A DNA stretch of 64,000 nt, from assembly GCF_026212465.1 (NCBI RefSeq), contig NC_080059.1, positions 16,489,486 to 16,553,485 of the forward strand. Reading direction: 5' to 3'. Every line of letters begins with the position of its first letter. Position 1 is the stretch's first letter. This DNA comes from Amaranthus tricolor. Lineage: Eukaryota > Streptophyta > Magnoliopsida > Caryophyllales > Amaranthaceae. A program made the position numbers and the translations under genes. Below, piece after piece: positions 43,068 through 53,928 of the stretch. The notes under the pieces are model-generated. The model was given only the letters and a program-made list of their open reading frames with translations, did not search any database and was not told the origin of the DNA.

Positions 43068-43489
43068 TTTAGTCATTGTTGAACCGCAAAACAAAGGGGG
43101 CCATCCTTAGAAGATAATTTTTAGTGTTTGTAATTTTCAGTGTTCATTTGCTTTGTTTTCATGTTCAGACGCTTAAGTCGAACACCTAGTAGGAGTAAGA
43201 CATTTTGTATCCGGCTCCTCCAAGTAGTACTCTGAGGACCAGTTAAATCTGACTCCCTAGAATAGTTGTTCGGCAATGCTAGTTTGACATTGCAATTTTC
43301 AAATTCAAGTTACATTGGCAAGCACGAAAAAGTAAGTGAAAAAAAAGAAAGTATATCGACAAAAGAAGTATAGAAAAAGTGGCATAGAAAAAGTGACATG
43401 AATTAAAAAGATTCAAAGTTTTTACAAATACAGGCCGAAGCTAGGAAATAGTAAAGAAAAGTGTATAAGAGGACCGGAGTCCACAAATC
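43068..43489. other. Non-coding spacer between integrase and antisense ORF
   Basis: No gene seen. It corresponds to the 3' untranslated segment of the Tat element. Short repeats of 'agtatagaaaaagtggcatag' type occur near 43350-43400. Confidence 0.5.
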
Positions 43490-46054
43490 AATAAGAAAAA
43501 ATCATAATCATCTTCATCATCGTCATCTTCACCCTCAGCATCATCATTAGCAGTAGCATCACTCCTCCTCGGCAAACAGCTCTTCTACGGTGAAGAGGGG
43601 ATCGTTCTCCTCATTCCCAGGAGTCGACGCCTGACCGCTCCCAGATTGTGCCGGTGAGCCGAAGCTGTACGAGAAGTGGGGAGCACGGGGACGGCCACTA
43701 GGGGATACGATTGGGGAGTCAATGGCCTTGAGGGGATAGAGATATCCTATTGAGAAAAATCGATATCCCTATACCTAGCCTCAATTTCTTCCGGCGGCAC
43801 CTTCTTCAGGTTGCCTTATCAGCCTCGTCTTCCTCTTTAGGCCCATTGTCTTCAATTTCTTTAAGTTCTCCCGTAGCCTGACGAGTAGCCCTGTCGTACT
43901 TGACGTGTGCTGCGCCGAATAAAGTCTCCTAATCTAGGGTCGTCTGCAGCTTCTCGTGGGCATATTCAAACATTAGTTCTTTGACGCGCATACCCTGACT
44001 GACAGTGTTGGCCCCCAGACGAGCGACGAAGCGCTTACCCTCACCGGTCTCCATCCACTCTTTGGCGATTTTTGAGAAAGAGCTGCTTCTCCCGAACAAG
44101 AAGCACCTCCTTCAAGAATCGGCACCTCTTTTTCATGCGATCCAGCGAGTGACGGAGGCCCTTGTTTTCTCGGGTCAGGTTCATGACTTGATCATTTTTG
44201 GTGATCAATTTGGCGTTAAGCTCATTCATCCTCTTCTTGGCAGCTTTATAGTTTGCTTTCATCGTCTCTTACCAGAGTGTCGTGGTAATTTTATATTGCA
44301 TACGAATATTTACCTAACAGAAGAAAAGTAGAAGTGAGAATTGTAACAATAACTGAATAACATTGCCCAATTGGCTAAAAATTTACCTCGGCTTGGAGGG
44401 CAAGCAACTCGTTCACCCTCGTCTTGGCGGGGACTGATGCTAGTTGGGTCAGGTCCTTCTCCCCGACAAGTTGACCCATTGCCCTTCTCCAGCGCACCCT
44501 GAGCTCCTTTGGTGAGAGGTCCGAGAATGCCTGGTCCAAGCAAAAGACCACCCTCGTGTTACGGCGAGTAATCTCATACTCGGACTCTTCAACCGGAGAA
44601 TTCTGCCCCTTCTCCTTCGACCCACCAGCGGCCTTCCCTTTGCCTTTGTCTCCCTTTGGCGGGAGTGTCTTCTCTCGTTTCGGGGGCTGGGTCGAAGGAG
44701 AGTCGGTCCTGTTCAGAGTCGCCCCACTTGAAGTGGGCTGGGTAGACTCTTCGGGCAGCTTCTTGTTCTTCCCATCCTGATAACAAAAAAGTGTTGGCAA
44801 AAGAAGATCAAACAGATCGGACTCCATAGTTAATTCCCAATTACCTTTAGGGGAGGAGGAAAAGAAGATTTGTCCGATTGTGACTTCCTCTTGCGAGACT
44901 CAGCCATCATCTGGGTGAAGTTAAGAGAATTCATGATTTCAGGATACTTTCTCTACAACTCCTCAAAGGCTATCACTGCAAAAGAAGAAAATCAAGTGAG
45001 TAGCCGAATACAAGAAAAATAAATGATAGGGACTCCAACTCGCCCTAATGATATTTCAGACTAAGGTCTAAAGCAAACAAAAATAGATCATTCTAAAGGT
45101 GGTCTAGGTTCACCACAAAATTTCTTTGAACCAAAACTTGCTTAAAGCCCTCTATATCTACTTGCTTAGTAGCATGGATCGGAAATTCGACTGCTCATCG
45201 TGACTTGTCTTGACGGGCCATGGATCGGCTCTGTACAAAAAGACAAAGTCATTCCTGAAGCGCTTCATGCTATCTCTCAATCATTCAACTATCGAAAATC
45301 CCCGCCTATGTTGGAAGGTTACCTAACCTAGGCCTTGAGACGCTGTACATCTTCTAAGTCTAAATATATAACTAAATGTCGTTAGAGTCAGCTTTATACC
45401 TATTGCTATACAAATCATGATAAAAGATATTATATAACCCCAACCATTGGGGTACAACTCGGACACTGTTATATTGTAGGAGTTGAGAACCTCTATGGCA
45501 AAGGGGTGGAGGGGAAACCTCAAGCTCGTCTCCATGGCATCCTTGTATATACCGATGCACCTATCGGGCACATGCTTGATGCTATCCTTCTTTCCCGGCT
45601 TCACTAGTGAATATTCATCCGGCAGGGCTCAGCATTCCCTAATCAAGAATAACTCCTTGTCCAGGGTCGTGCTCCAAGAGGGCCGAATAAAGTAGTTCAA
45701 GGGACCCGAGCCGGGACAATACTTCGGCCCATGGTAGTGAGGGTTCTGACCCAAGTCTACTGACTTTTCCGTTGAAGTAGGCACTATTTTAATAGTAGCT
45801 CTTGGATACAGCCTGTAAGAGGAGGGGACGACCGTTATACCCTCTAAACTACTAGGATCAATCTCATAATGTTCGGGAGCAAAAGTAACAATGGGTTCCC
45901 AGGGAAGAGGGTGTAAAACTTCCAGATAACATACGGGAGAATCTATACATGACTTATTTATGTTGTTCTCAGTGGCATATTTATATACGGCCAAAAAATC
46001 GGTAAGTACATCAAGATCATCAAAATTATATCGGGGAAAAGAATAATCGGCCAT
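43490..46054 (-). pseudogene. Antisense ORF (aORF) of the second Tat element
   Basis: Minus-strand gene starting at ATG 46054 (MADYSFPRYNFDDLDVLTDF). It contains GSGPLNYFIRP, a TGA at about 45629-45631, then RFPLHPFAIEVLNSYNITVS and ELYPNGWGYIISFIMICIAI. This is the same PF04195-like pattern as the aORF at 4080-7126 (PSGGPLNYFI, RFPLHPFFRKVLDFLN, ELYPNASG). Downstream are a basic Lys/Gly/Pro-rich part (GDKGKGKAAGGSKEKG, near 44650), KELRVRWRRAMGQL, a coiled coil (NELNAKLITKNDQVMNLTRE near 44200) and an Asp-rich tail near 43520. Exons are separated by probable short introns I did not place exactly, and there are several stops. The two copies differ widely in sequence yet share the order of parts. 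Confidence 0.65.
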
Positions 46055-46209
46055 TATTTTTATATAAAGCCTATGAATGACAAATGTACCTAAAAGATTG
46101 AAGTTTGAAAAGAAAGAAAAACTTGAGGATTGGGAGAATTCTTAGATTTTCTTAGAAAGTGCTTTAAAAAACAAGGATGATGAAATGAGGGAAATGAGCT
46201 CAAGTTCCA

Positions 46210-46217
46210 TATTTATA
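46210..46217 (-). promoter_or_regulatory. TATA box of the second antisense ORF
   Basis: TATAAATA on the minus strand, about 155 bases upstream of the ATG at 46054. This supports an independent antisense promoter inside the retrotransposon. Confidence 0.5.
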
Positions 46218-46239
46218 AAGAAAAAGAGGGCGAACAGTT

Positions 46240-47340
46240 AATGGACACAATCTCCAACGTTGAAGCTATCAACGAGTTATTCGACCCCTTCCTTGGATGG
46301 ACTCCAATGGGGTCAAAACTATGTTTCAAACTAGGGGCTTACCCTGGGGCTTATTAGCCCCTCACCTTAAATGATTCGGACTCCCCAGGAGAGGGGGAGT
46401 CTGCCATAATCGGCAGGTGCCTCATCTTATTCGGCCCCTTCCTTGGATGGACTCCAATGGGGTCCAAACTATGTTTCAAACTTGGGGCTTATTAACCCAA
46501 GTGTTTCCAACCGTGGGGCTTATTAGCCCCTCACCTTAAATGATTCGGACTCCCCAGGAGAGGGGGAGTCCTCCATATTCGACATCCCTGCCATATTCGG
46601 CAGGTGCCTCATCCTATTCGACCTCTTCATTGCATGGACTCCAATGGGATTCGAACTATGTTTCAAGCTTGGGGCTTATTAACTTTAGTGTTTCCAACCG
46701 TGGGGCTTATTAGCCACTCGCCTTAAATGATTCGAACTCCCCAGGAGAGAGGGAGTCCTCCTTATTCGGCATCCTTGCCATATTCGGCAGGTGCCTACTT
46801 ATTCGGCCCCCATCCTTGGATGTACTCTTATAAAGTCCGAACTATATTTCAAACTTGAGGCTTATTAGCCCAAGTGTTTCCAACCGTGGGGCTTATTAGC
46901 CCCTCACCTTAAATGATTTGAACTTCCTAAGAGAGGGGGAATCCTCCTTTTTCGGCACCCCTGCCATATTCAGCAGGTGCCTCATCTTATTCGGCCCCTT
47001 TCTTGGATGGACTCCAATGGGGTCCGAACTATGTTTTAAATTTAGGGCTTATTAGCCTAAGTGTTTCCAACCTTGGGGCTTATTAGCCCCTCACCTTAAA
47101 TGATTCAAATTCCCGAAGAGAGGGGGAGTCCTCCTTATTTGGTACCCCTGCCATATTCGGCAAGTGCCTCATCTTGTTCTGCCTTGGATGGATTACAACA
47201 GGGTTCGAACTATGTTTCAAACTTGGGGCTTATTAGCCCTAGTATTTTCAACCTTGGGGCTCATTAGCCCCTTGTCTTAAATGATTCAGACTCCCCATAA
47301 GAGGGAGTGTCCCCTCTTATTCGGCTGGTATCAACCTCTA
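46240..47340 (+). repeat. Tandem repeat tract of the second Tat element
   Basis: About six units with a period mostly of 150-190 bp. Landmarks 'ccttggatggactccaatgg' recur near 46291, 46441, 46631, 46811, 47001 and 47179. Each unit also contains 'ggggcttattagcccctcac' and 'attcggcaggtgcctcat'. Unrelated in sequence to the GTCCGACTTATCGA repeats of the first element but in the equivalent place, upstream of the 3' LTR. Sequence 47341-47770 is non-coding. Confidence 0.8.
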
Positions 47341-47784
47341 GTGTCGGAAAGGGGTACCAACACAACGTGAAGATGTAGAATGCTGATTACTGAATAAAGC
47401 AGAACGTAGGAGGGGACGCACAAATGAAAAGAAAATGAAGTACTCTAATACTAATGATTGTCTATTCGGCCCCCTAATATGTAAGTCGGACGCCCAGGGC
47501 ATGGGAAGGTCCATATTATTCGGCCAAAAACAGTTTGGCCACTAGCATTTCTTGATCTGGAGATTGAGTTAGACTTGTCTCAAGAGATCTAAGAGTTTCA
47601 GTATTCGGCACCTTCCGAAGAGGTCAAGGTATAAGTCGACCCTTGAAGTCCAAGGGCCTAGTGCCTTCCAGAATTCAGCCACGTTATAGCGAATCCGGAG
47701 AGATACTATCTTTTCCGCTCGATATTTTCTCTCGCACAAAGCCCGCCAACAGTTATGTTTGACGCCCTCTGTGCGTGGGGCTAA

Positions 47785-48168
47785 TATTATTGGGTCAATT
47801 ATCCCCCAATTTGATGGGCCAAGTCAAAGGGTACAAAGGACCTGAAAATTAATCAAAGCCTCCAGAGAGCCCACTTCAAGGGGTGAAATTACGAAAGTGC
47901 CCCTTGAGGAGTAAACCAAGATCATTTATTGCCCTATAAATACCCACAATTATTACTATTTAGGATACGTTTTTCCTCTCTCTTTAACCTCTCTCAACTA
48001 CTTGCATTCATTCACTCGTTTCATATTTCTGGCCACTAACTTGAGCGTCGAAGGGGTTTTTCAGAAAATCGCCACCGGACAAGTAACGCTGTTCGTTTTG
48101 CAGGTCAGCAACCGAACCCGATTCAAGTGATTCGAAGCCTTCCACAGCAGGATCCACTCTCACAAACA
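47785..48168 (+). repeat. 3' LTR of the second Tat element (approximate ends)
   Basis: Follows the polypurine tract GTGCGTGGGGCTAA, which also precedes the LTR of the first element. It contains TATAAATACCC near 47935 and 'ctaacttgagcgtcgaaggg' near 48035, matching 'ctaacttgagcgtcggaggg' of the first element's LTR in reverse complement. The right end is set at a CA at 48167-48168 without a partner LTR to confirm it. Confidence 0.55.
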
Positions 48169-48638
48169 ACCCCTTCCTTCTCGAATTAAGTTGACTGGAT
48201 TACTTAGCTGAAACAAACAAACTACTGAAAAATTGAAATTAGAATAAAAATAGAAAATTAAGAAATTAACAGATCCATGAGATGAGATAAAAAAAACCCT
48301 AAAACAACAAAAATCTAAGGAAAAACAAAAATGATAGAGATTTACCTTTTCCTTTCAATGGTGAGGTGATGAATGAGAATAATGGCAAATAATTTTATCT
48401 TAATACCGGTTACTTACTTAGAACAAGAATGAGAGGGATAAGGGGTGAGAGAATATGCTTTAGGGTTTTACGGGAATGGGAATCGGATTTGGAAGGGATT
48501 AAAAGAAGGGATTTGGGTTGGGCTAAAACATTAAACACTAGAAATTTGAATTTGAGTTTTTTCCGGTCCACAAGCTAAGGTTGGCAATAAAAATTATTTG
48601 TCGCCACTTTGGCGACAAAACTGACTAAAAAAGGCTTT
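48169..48638. other. Non-coding; short hairpin at 48597-48619
   Basis: AT-rich with no gene seen. A perfect 10-bp inverted repeat TTTGTCGCCA/TGGCGACAAA with a 3-base loop stands just before the foldback element. Confidence 0.5.
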
Positions 48639-48757
48639 GTCATCAACGAAAGATTGAAAAAAATAAGATAAATAAACAATTTAATTCCGAATATAAGATT
48701 CGGGAAAACTTATGTCCCAGAATAAGCTTCCGTACATCCAAGCCTAGTCTCGGGTAA

Positions 48758-48888
48758 GTCGCTGTTAGTAACAGCGAATGAGGAGAAAAAAAACAAAAAA
48801 TTAAAAGGCCCTAAGTCGCTGTTAGTAACAGCGACTTAAGGAGTTGACCAGTCAACCCCTTAAGTCGCTGTTACTAACAGCGACTTAT

Positions 48889-48890
<2 letters not shown>
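48758..48890. repeat. Three palindromes (AAGTCGCTGTTA core) in left arm
   Basis: AAGTCGCTGTTA followed by one base and its reverse complement occurs near 48757 (last bases changed), 48812 and 48863. The second and third are perfect 25-base palindromes. The last two are separated by 'gttgaccagtcaac', itself a near palindrome. The right arm has the matching set near 49826-49950. Confidence 0.8.
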
Positions 48891-48938
<48 letters not shown>

Positions 48939-49237
48939 AAATTTTAATAGTACTGAACTTGAAGTAGCTGTATTTTTTTGTTTTTGGAGCAGCTTGTTTT
49001 TTAACATTCAAACAATTATTTAATAGCAGATGAACTAACTATATAAACTTGTTATTGTTTGATTAATCTTCCGATGTGGGATTGTTTTCTGGAACACATC
49101 AAAATAAATGAAACCAAAAATTAGCTCATGAATAGAGCACCGATGTGGGACTAAGTTATTGAAGAGGAAGACATCCACCATTGAAGAAGACCACTATTTG
49201 TTCTCCCTCACGCTTAATCTAGTCTCCCTTTCACTGA

Positions 49238-49476
49238 TTAATTCCTACCAGTATAGGTTGCAATAGATGCACTTTCCATGGAGGCGTACACTTCACCTAG
49301 ATTGGGGTCATTATCATAGAAAATGGTAGGATCAGAAGGATAGCCACTTTCTGAAGCAAAAATCCCTCCATTCAAACCATGCATCAATCTCATGGAATTA
49401 GAGTTCTGAGCAAGAAGTGTGTCAGCCATCATTGATAGTCTTGTCTGATCAATGGCATAGCAGTAACTTACATAAA
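49238..49476 (-). pseudogene. Possible captured coding fragment in the loop
   Basis: Minus-strand open frame across the loop reads SYCYAIDQTRLSMMADTLLA, then NSNSMRLMHGLNGGIFASES and ends SIATYTGRN before a stop at 49238. The composition looks like a real protein end rather than random AT-rich sequence. I do not recognise the parent gene. Capture of host gene pieces between long inverted repeats is known for MULEs (Pack-MULEs), so this is a candidate, but it could also be a remnant of the element's own gene. Confidence 0.4.
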
Positions 49477-50780
49477 ACCATACTACACTTCACCTAGATG
49501 TCTTCTTCAATGGAGAACAAATAGTGGTCTTCTTCAATGGTGGATGTCTTCCTCTTCAATAACTTAGTCCCACATCGGTGCTCTATTCGTGAGCTAATTT
49601 TTGGTTTCATTTATTTTGATGTGTTCCAGAAAATAATCCCACATCGAAAGATTAATCAAACAATAACAAGTTTATATAGTTAGTTCATCTGCTAATAAAT
49701 AATTGTTTGAAGGTTAAAAAACAAGTTGCTCCAAAAATAAAAAAATACAGCTACTTCAAGTTTAGTACTATTAAAATTTTTTTTAAAAAAAAAAAAATTA
49801 TTATTATTATTATTATTTTTTTTATAAGTCGCTGTTAGTAACAGCGACTTAAGGGGTTGACTGGTCAACTCCTTAAGTCGCTGTTACTAACAGCGACTTA
49901 GGGCCTTTTAATTTTTTTTTTCTCCTCATTCGCTGTTACTAACAGCGACTTACCCGAGGCTAGGCTTGGATGTACGGAAGTTTATTTTGGGACATAAGTT
50001 TTCCCGAATCTTATATTCGGAATTAAATTGTTTATTTATCTTATTTTTTTCAATCTTTCGTCATCAACTGGAGATATACATTTTATCAATAATATGGAAC
50101 GGATGTAAAAGGAGAAGCAATAGTGAAGCACCATTCTAGTTGACCAAAGTTCATTTGCCAAATGTAATACAAAAAGACACACATTTAGTGATATGTAAAA
50201 CTACTTCATATGAAATACATTGCACATGTAACAAACTGACAATACATAAGGTCTCATTATCTACCATTTTTATACATGCACATAGATATCCATGAATCAT
50301 GCTGTAAGAGTATTACTTTAAGCTTGCATTGTCCCATTTTTATGATAACATGTACTTTAATTATAATATATATACCAAGTATATCTTAACCACCTCCAAG
50401 CTCAATGTAACCATAAAATTATATTTACTAAAACTAAAATAGAACCTTCCTCAAGACATATTTTCTACCCATCTAAACAAACTGTATCCAGCCTAGATTT
50501 GTACATCTTCCGTACATCATCAAATTGGGAAACTTCATGCTCATTTTCCGTACATCTTTATTATAAAAGGAAACTTCATGCTTATTTCCTCTATAGATAT
50601 AATTAGGTCTTATATAAGAGCACTTCCATCTAAGATAAACTTCCTAATCCTCAACCTTTCATTTAACCTTATATTACACTTATCGTCTCATAATCATCAC
50701 TCACACTCGCTTTTTAATTTTTTTTGCATTTTTTATTTTAAGTCATTCAATTGACTTAGCTAGATTTTTGAACTCAAATA

Positions 50781-50788
50781 TATAAATA
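50781..50788 (+). promoter_or_regulatory. TATA box of the complete DUF241-like gene
   Basis: TATAAATA about 170 bases upstream of the ATG at 50952, with a pyrimidine-rich leader. The upstream stretch 50069-50780 is AT-rich intergenic sequence with no gene. Confidence 0.6.
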
Positions 50789-50951
50789 GATTCTTTTTCA
50801 TCTCATCTGCTTATTTATTTCTCTTTTTAATTATATTTTATATTTGTCAGATTTTCTCACTATTAATTCAAAACTAATAACTTTTCTCCATTTTAAGAAA
50901 AAAAAAAGAAAAAACTTATCTCCATTTAGACAAGATATAATTAATTACATC

Positions 50952-51665
50952 ATGTCATCACCACTCCCTAACTTCACAGATCTTAGTGATCTTCACAAAT
51001 GTGCAAACAATTTGCTACACTCCCCACATATACAACAAGCCCTCCACCACCACCATCACGAAACGATGTCATCAATTCGAGACATCTCGGAAGCATCATT
51101 GAAGATGTTGGACATGTGTGGAGCAACTAGAGAATCACATTCATTGATCAAACAACACCTCAAAGACGTACAACACTCCCTACGTCGGGCCCACATCGAG
51201 GGGTTTGATTTTGAGGCCCGTATATCGGCCCATGAGATAAACGATAAGAAGGTTAAGAAGAAGGTGGTGCAATGCCTTAGAGCTACGAAAGTAATGAAGA
51301 GTAAATATTTTACGTCCGACCTTTCACTTGTAGATCCAAGTCTAATAGTAGTTGTGCATGTTTTAAGGGAACTAAGAGGAGCAACTATATCTATTTTGGA
51401 GTCTTTATTATCTATTGTTATATTACCATATAGTATTAGAAATGTTGCTCATAGAATCACCCAAAGTTCTTCATTTGCATCGAAATTAAGGCGAATAAAT
51501 TGCCAAAAGTTGTTGGAAAGATGCGATACATTGGATGTTGAAGTGGAAAATAAGAGATTAGAAGAAGTATCAAGTTCCATGGAAGATCTTGAGGTGGAGT
51601 TAGAGTCTATTATTAGACGTTTGATGAGAACTAGAGTTTTACTACTTAATTTGCTTACTAATTAA
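50952..51665 (+). CDS. DUF241/BPS1-like protein, complete single exon
   Basis: ATG 50952 (MSSPLPNFTDLSDLHKCANN) to TAA 51663-51665, 237 residues. The frame is open further upstream, but only from a TTG at 50844, so the first ATG is chosen. Motifs follow the family: LSDLHKCANNLLHSPHIQQA, SEASLKMLDMCGATRES, KDVQHSLRRAH, VQCLRATKVMKSK, VVVHVLRELRGATISILESL, and a C-terminal helical VEVENKRLEEVSSSMEDLEVELESIIRRL, probably a coiled coil. Members are usually near 270-300 residues, so this one has a short N-terminal leader. No break seen, so probably functional. Plant-specific family of uncertain role. The left-edge gene (1-433, minus strand) is a paralogue. The foldback element ends about 0.9 kb upstream. 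AATAAA-type polyadenylation motifs occur near 51723. Confidence 0.85.
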   Translation: MSSPLPNFTDLSDLHKCANNLLHSPHIQQALHHHHHETMSSIRDISEASLKMLDMCGATRESHSLIKQHLKDVQHSLRRAHIEGFDFEARISAHEINDKKVKKKVVQCLRATKVMKSKYFTSDLSLVDPSLIVVVHVLRELRGATISILESLLSIVILPYSIRNVAHRITQSSSFASKLRRINCQKLLERCDTLDVEVENKRLEEVSSSMEDLEVELESIIRRLMRTRVLLLNLLTN

Positions 51666-52855
51666 GCTGGATGCCATTCTGATAGCCTCCATTATTTCCT
51701 TCCCTAATCGACAAAAAAAAAAAATAAATAAATAAAAATATAGCAATCTAGCAACTTCTTAGTGTATTACATGGGATTCTAAATCCACGTAGAACTATTT
51801 ATTGATATATATTACATATGTATTTGCTAACACTTGAGAATCCAAGATTTTAACTATGGTGATACCAAGGTTGATTATTTTGTACTAGTAATAAGTTTTT
51901 TTTGCTAGCCTCTTATTTTATGTTTTATAACTAATATGTTACAATTAACAATAACTTAACTAGTTATCTAAAAACATCCTTACACATCTAAATCTTTTCC
52001 AAAAAAAATAATTATATACTCGTTTTGTTCCTTAAATTTCTCAATAAATATTCATAATAATTAAGAAAAACAAAATTTTTGAGATGGTGGATGTATTTGT
52101 TTATTGAATAACAAATTTGATGTATAAAACATTGTGACTATAATGATTAAAAAATATTAAAATAAAGTTAATGGAAAAATATGAAGACCACAACTATTTA
52201 AAAGCTGTTACAATAAAGTTAGTGGTTAGAGAACATAAAAATGTGAAAAAGAAGTTACTGCAAAATATGTAGCTACCATAAGTAATATTAAAATATTAAA
52301 ACGAGAACAAAAAAGTTAATTATGTTCAAAATTTGTGATATAAATAGAAAGATTCTTAATGGAAACAATAAAGAAAATATTTCAAAATAAAAAATGAGAA
52401 TGATTTTAAGGAACATAGAGAGTCATAGATACAAACTCTATATATATAAAGAAGGCTAAAACTAATGAAGCTGGGTTGTTGGTGGACAAGAATTTTTAGA
52501 CACCTACTTCTTGTTAGCTTCTGATAAACATCTCTCTGAAGGAATTAATGTTCTTGATCAAATAGGATAAAATTATAGAGGTTTGTAGACCAAGAAATCC
52601 ATCAAATGGTTTGTAGATTTCTTGATGGGTTTCATGTTGAATTAAAGTTCTCAAATAATGATTTTAAATCACGAAGAACTTACTAGCTATAAAAGTGCTT
52701 GGTGAGTCAAGACTCTGAAAATGGCTTAGAGCCATAATGCATGAAATAATGACTTTAGTGAGAGTAGTATTACTTTCTTGATCATTTATTGATTATAGCC
52801 TGTTATTACGACCAACGTAGAAAATTCAAAATGAGAATTCCTCCCATGAATCCTA
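51666..52855. other. Intergenic, AT-rich
   Basis: No gene seen. The stretch 52480-52855 may be upstream sequence of the Copia relic that follows. Confidence 0.5.
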
Positions 52856-52859
52856 GTTT

Positions 52860-53120
52860 ATCGCTTGGCCATAACATCCATTATATTTTCCATGATTTTT
52901 ACATGGCCGGATATTTCGTATATTTTGAGTATATGTAACATATTCAAATCAAATACACGTGATGCACACTGGAATGCATCAAGAACATCCTAAAGTACTT
53001 AAGAGAATAACGATTATTTCTTAGTGCATGGAATGAAAAGTAAAGTAGTACTCGAGACTGTTTGGATAAAGAAATTCTTTTCTAAACTAAAAGTAGTGTC
53101 AAGTGTTAGAAATGGTATTT
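52860..53120 (+). pseudogene. Copia pol relic (end of RT / RNase H)
   Basis: Degenerate frame reading SIIFSMIFTWPDISYILSIC, then NIFKSNTRDAHWNAS, stops, then DYFLVHGMKSK and VVLETVWIKKFFSKLKVV. These correspond to the conserved Copia blocks 'GS.MYAM..TRPDI.Y..S', 'NPG..HW.A.K.ILKYL..T.D' and 'EAVWI.KF...LGV'. A piece between the last two is deleted. A very old fragment, with no LTRs located. The following 53121-53928 is AT-rich and non-coding. Confidence 0.65.
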
Positions 53121-53928
53121 TCTAGCTTAAACACCCAAATGCATGCTCAAAGTTACATCTCTTGATGAGATTGCCGAATGAAAGATGTGAAGATTTGTAA
53201 CAATAGTGTTGATTCATCAAACAATATCGATTTCTCAACTTAAGCATGTGAGTCATACTAGGGTTTAAAATTCATACATATAAGAAAGTGGTTTTGACTA
53301 TGAAGTGTTCTTCAATTAGTGACATGTCTCTAGACACTTGAATATATTTGTTTAAATTTATCATTATAGTGTAAGTTTTAGTTAACTTTGGTTTGGCGTA
53401 AAATAAAATGTCCAAAGTATTTTATAACAATTAATAGGATTGTCAAATATGTGATTTGGTGAATGAAACCCTATTAACTGAACGAAGTTATTTAAAATAC
53501 ATTTTTTCGGAAGCCCGAATCATTAAGGTGAACATAAATGACTTATTTATGGACTAGTTTGTAAGTTGATTAATAGCACAGTTTTATAAGCTATAGGTGC
53601 ATAAAGATGTCTAGTCATTTACATGGATATGTAATAGTGATACATATTAGACATACCTTCTTGATTTTTTTTATAAATTGTTTAAAGAATTTCATTGTTA
53701 TATTTAGTGGATTTCTTTGACATAAGTATGTCACTATTCTCTGAGGTTTTTAAATTATTTTATTTTTAATATTTAAATAACTTAATAATTAATTTATTAA
53801 TTAGTTAATTAAAGATAAAAATGAATTTAAAATATGTTAATTTTACAAATCAAAATAATTTCAAAATAATATATATAAAAACAGTGAAACCAAACGCTTC
53901 GTACACATCAAATTAGTGGGTCTCATCA

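Larger units (their letters stand above)
48648..50059. mobile_element. Foldback / MULE-like element with about 550-bp inverted arms
   Basis: Left arm 48648-49206 and right arm 49512-50059 are near-perfect inverted repeats around a 305-bp loop. The 9-bp direct repeat GTCATCAAC flanks the element (48639-48647 and 50060-50068), the length typical of Mutator-like elements. The terminus is GAAAGATTGAAAAAAATAAG. The arms mainly differ at an internal microsatellite (TA run in the left arm near 48890, A/TTA run in the right near 49785). No transposase is present. The loop holds a coding-like fragment on the minus strand. A transcript would fold into a very long hairpin. Confidence 0.85.

Noticed and set aside
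48757..49950. Regularly spaced palindromes resembling a CRISPR array
   Set aside because: Plant nuclear DNA, few copies, mirrored in inverted arms, no cas genes.
50844..50951. Upstream extension of the DUF241 frame
   Set aside because: It starts with TTG, not ATG; eukaryotic initiation is expected at the first ATG at 50952.
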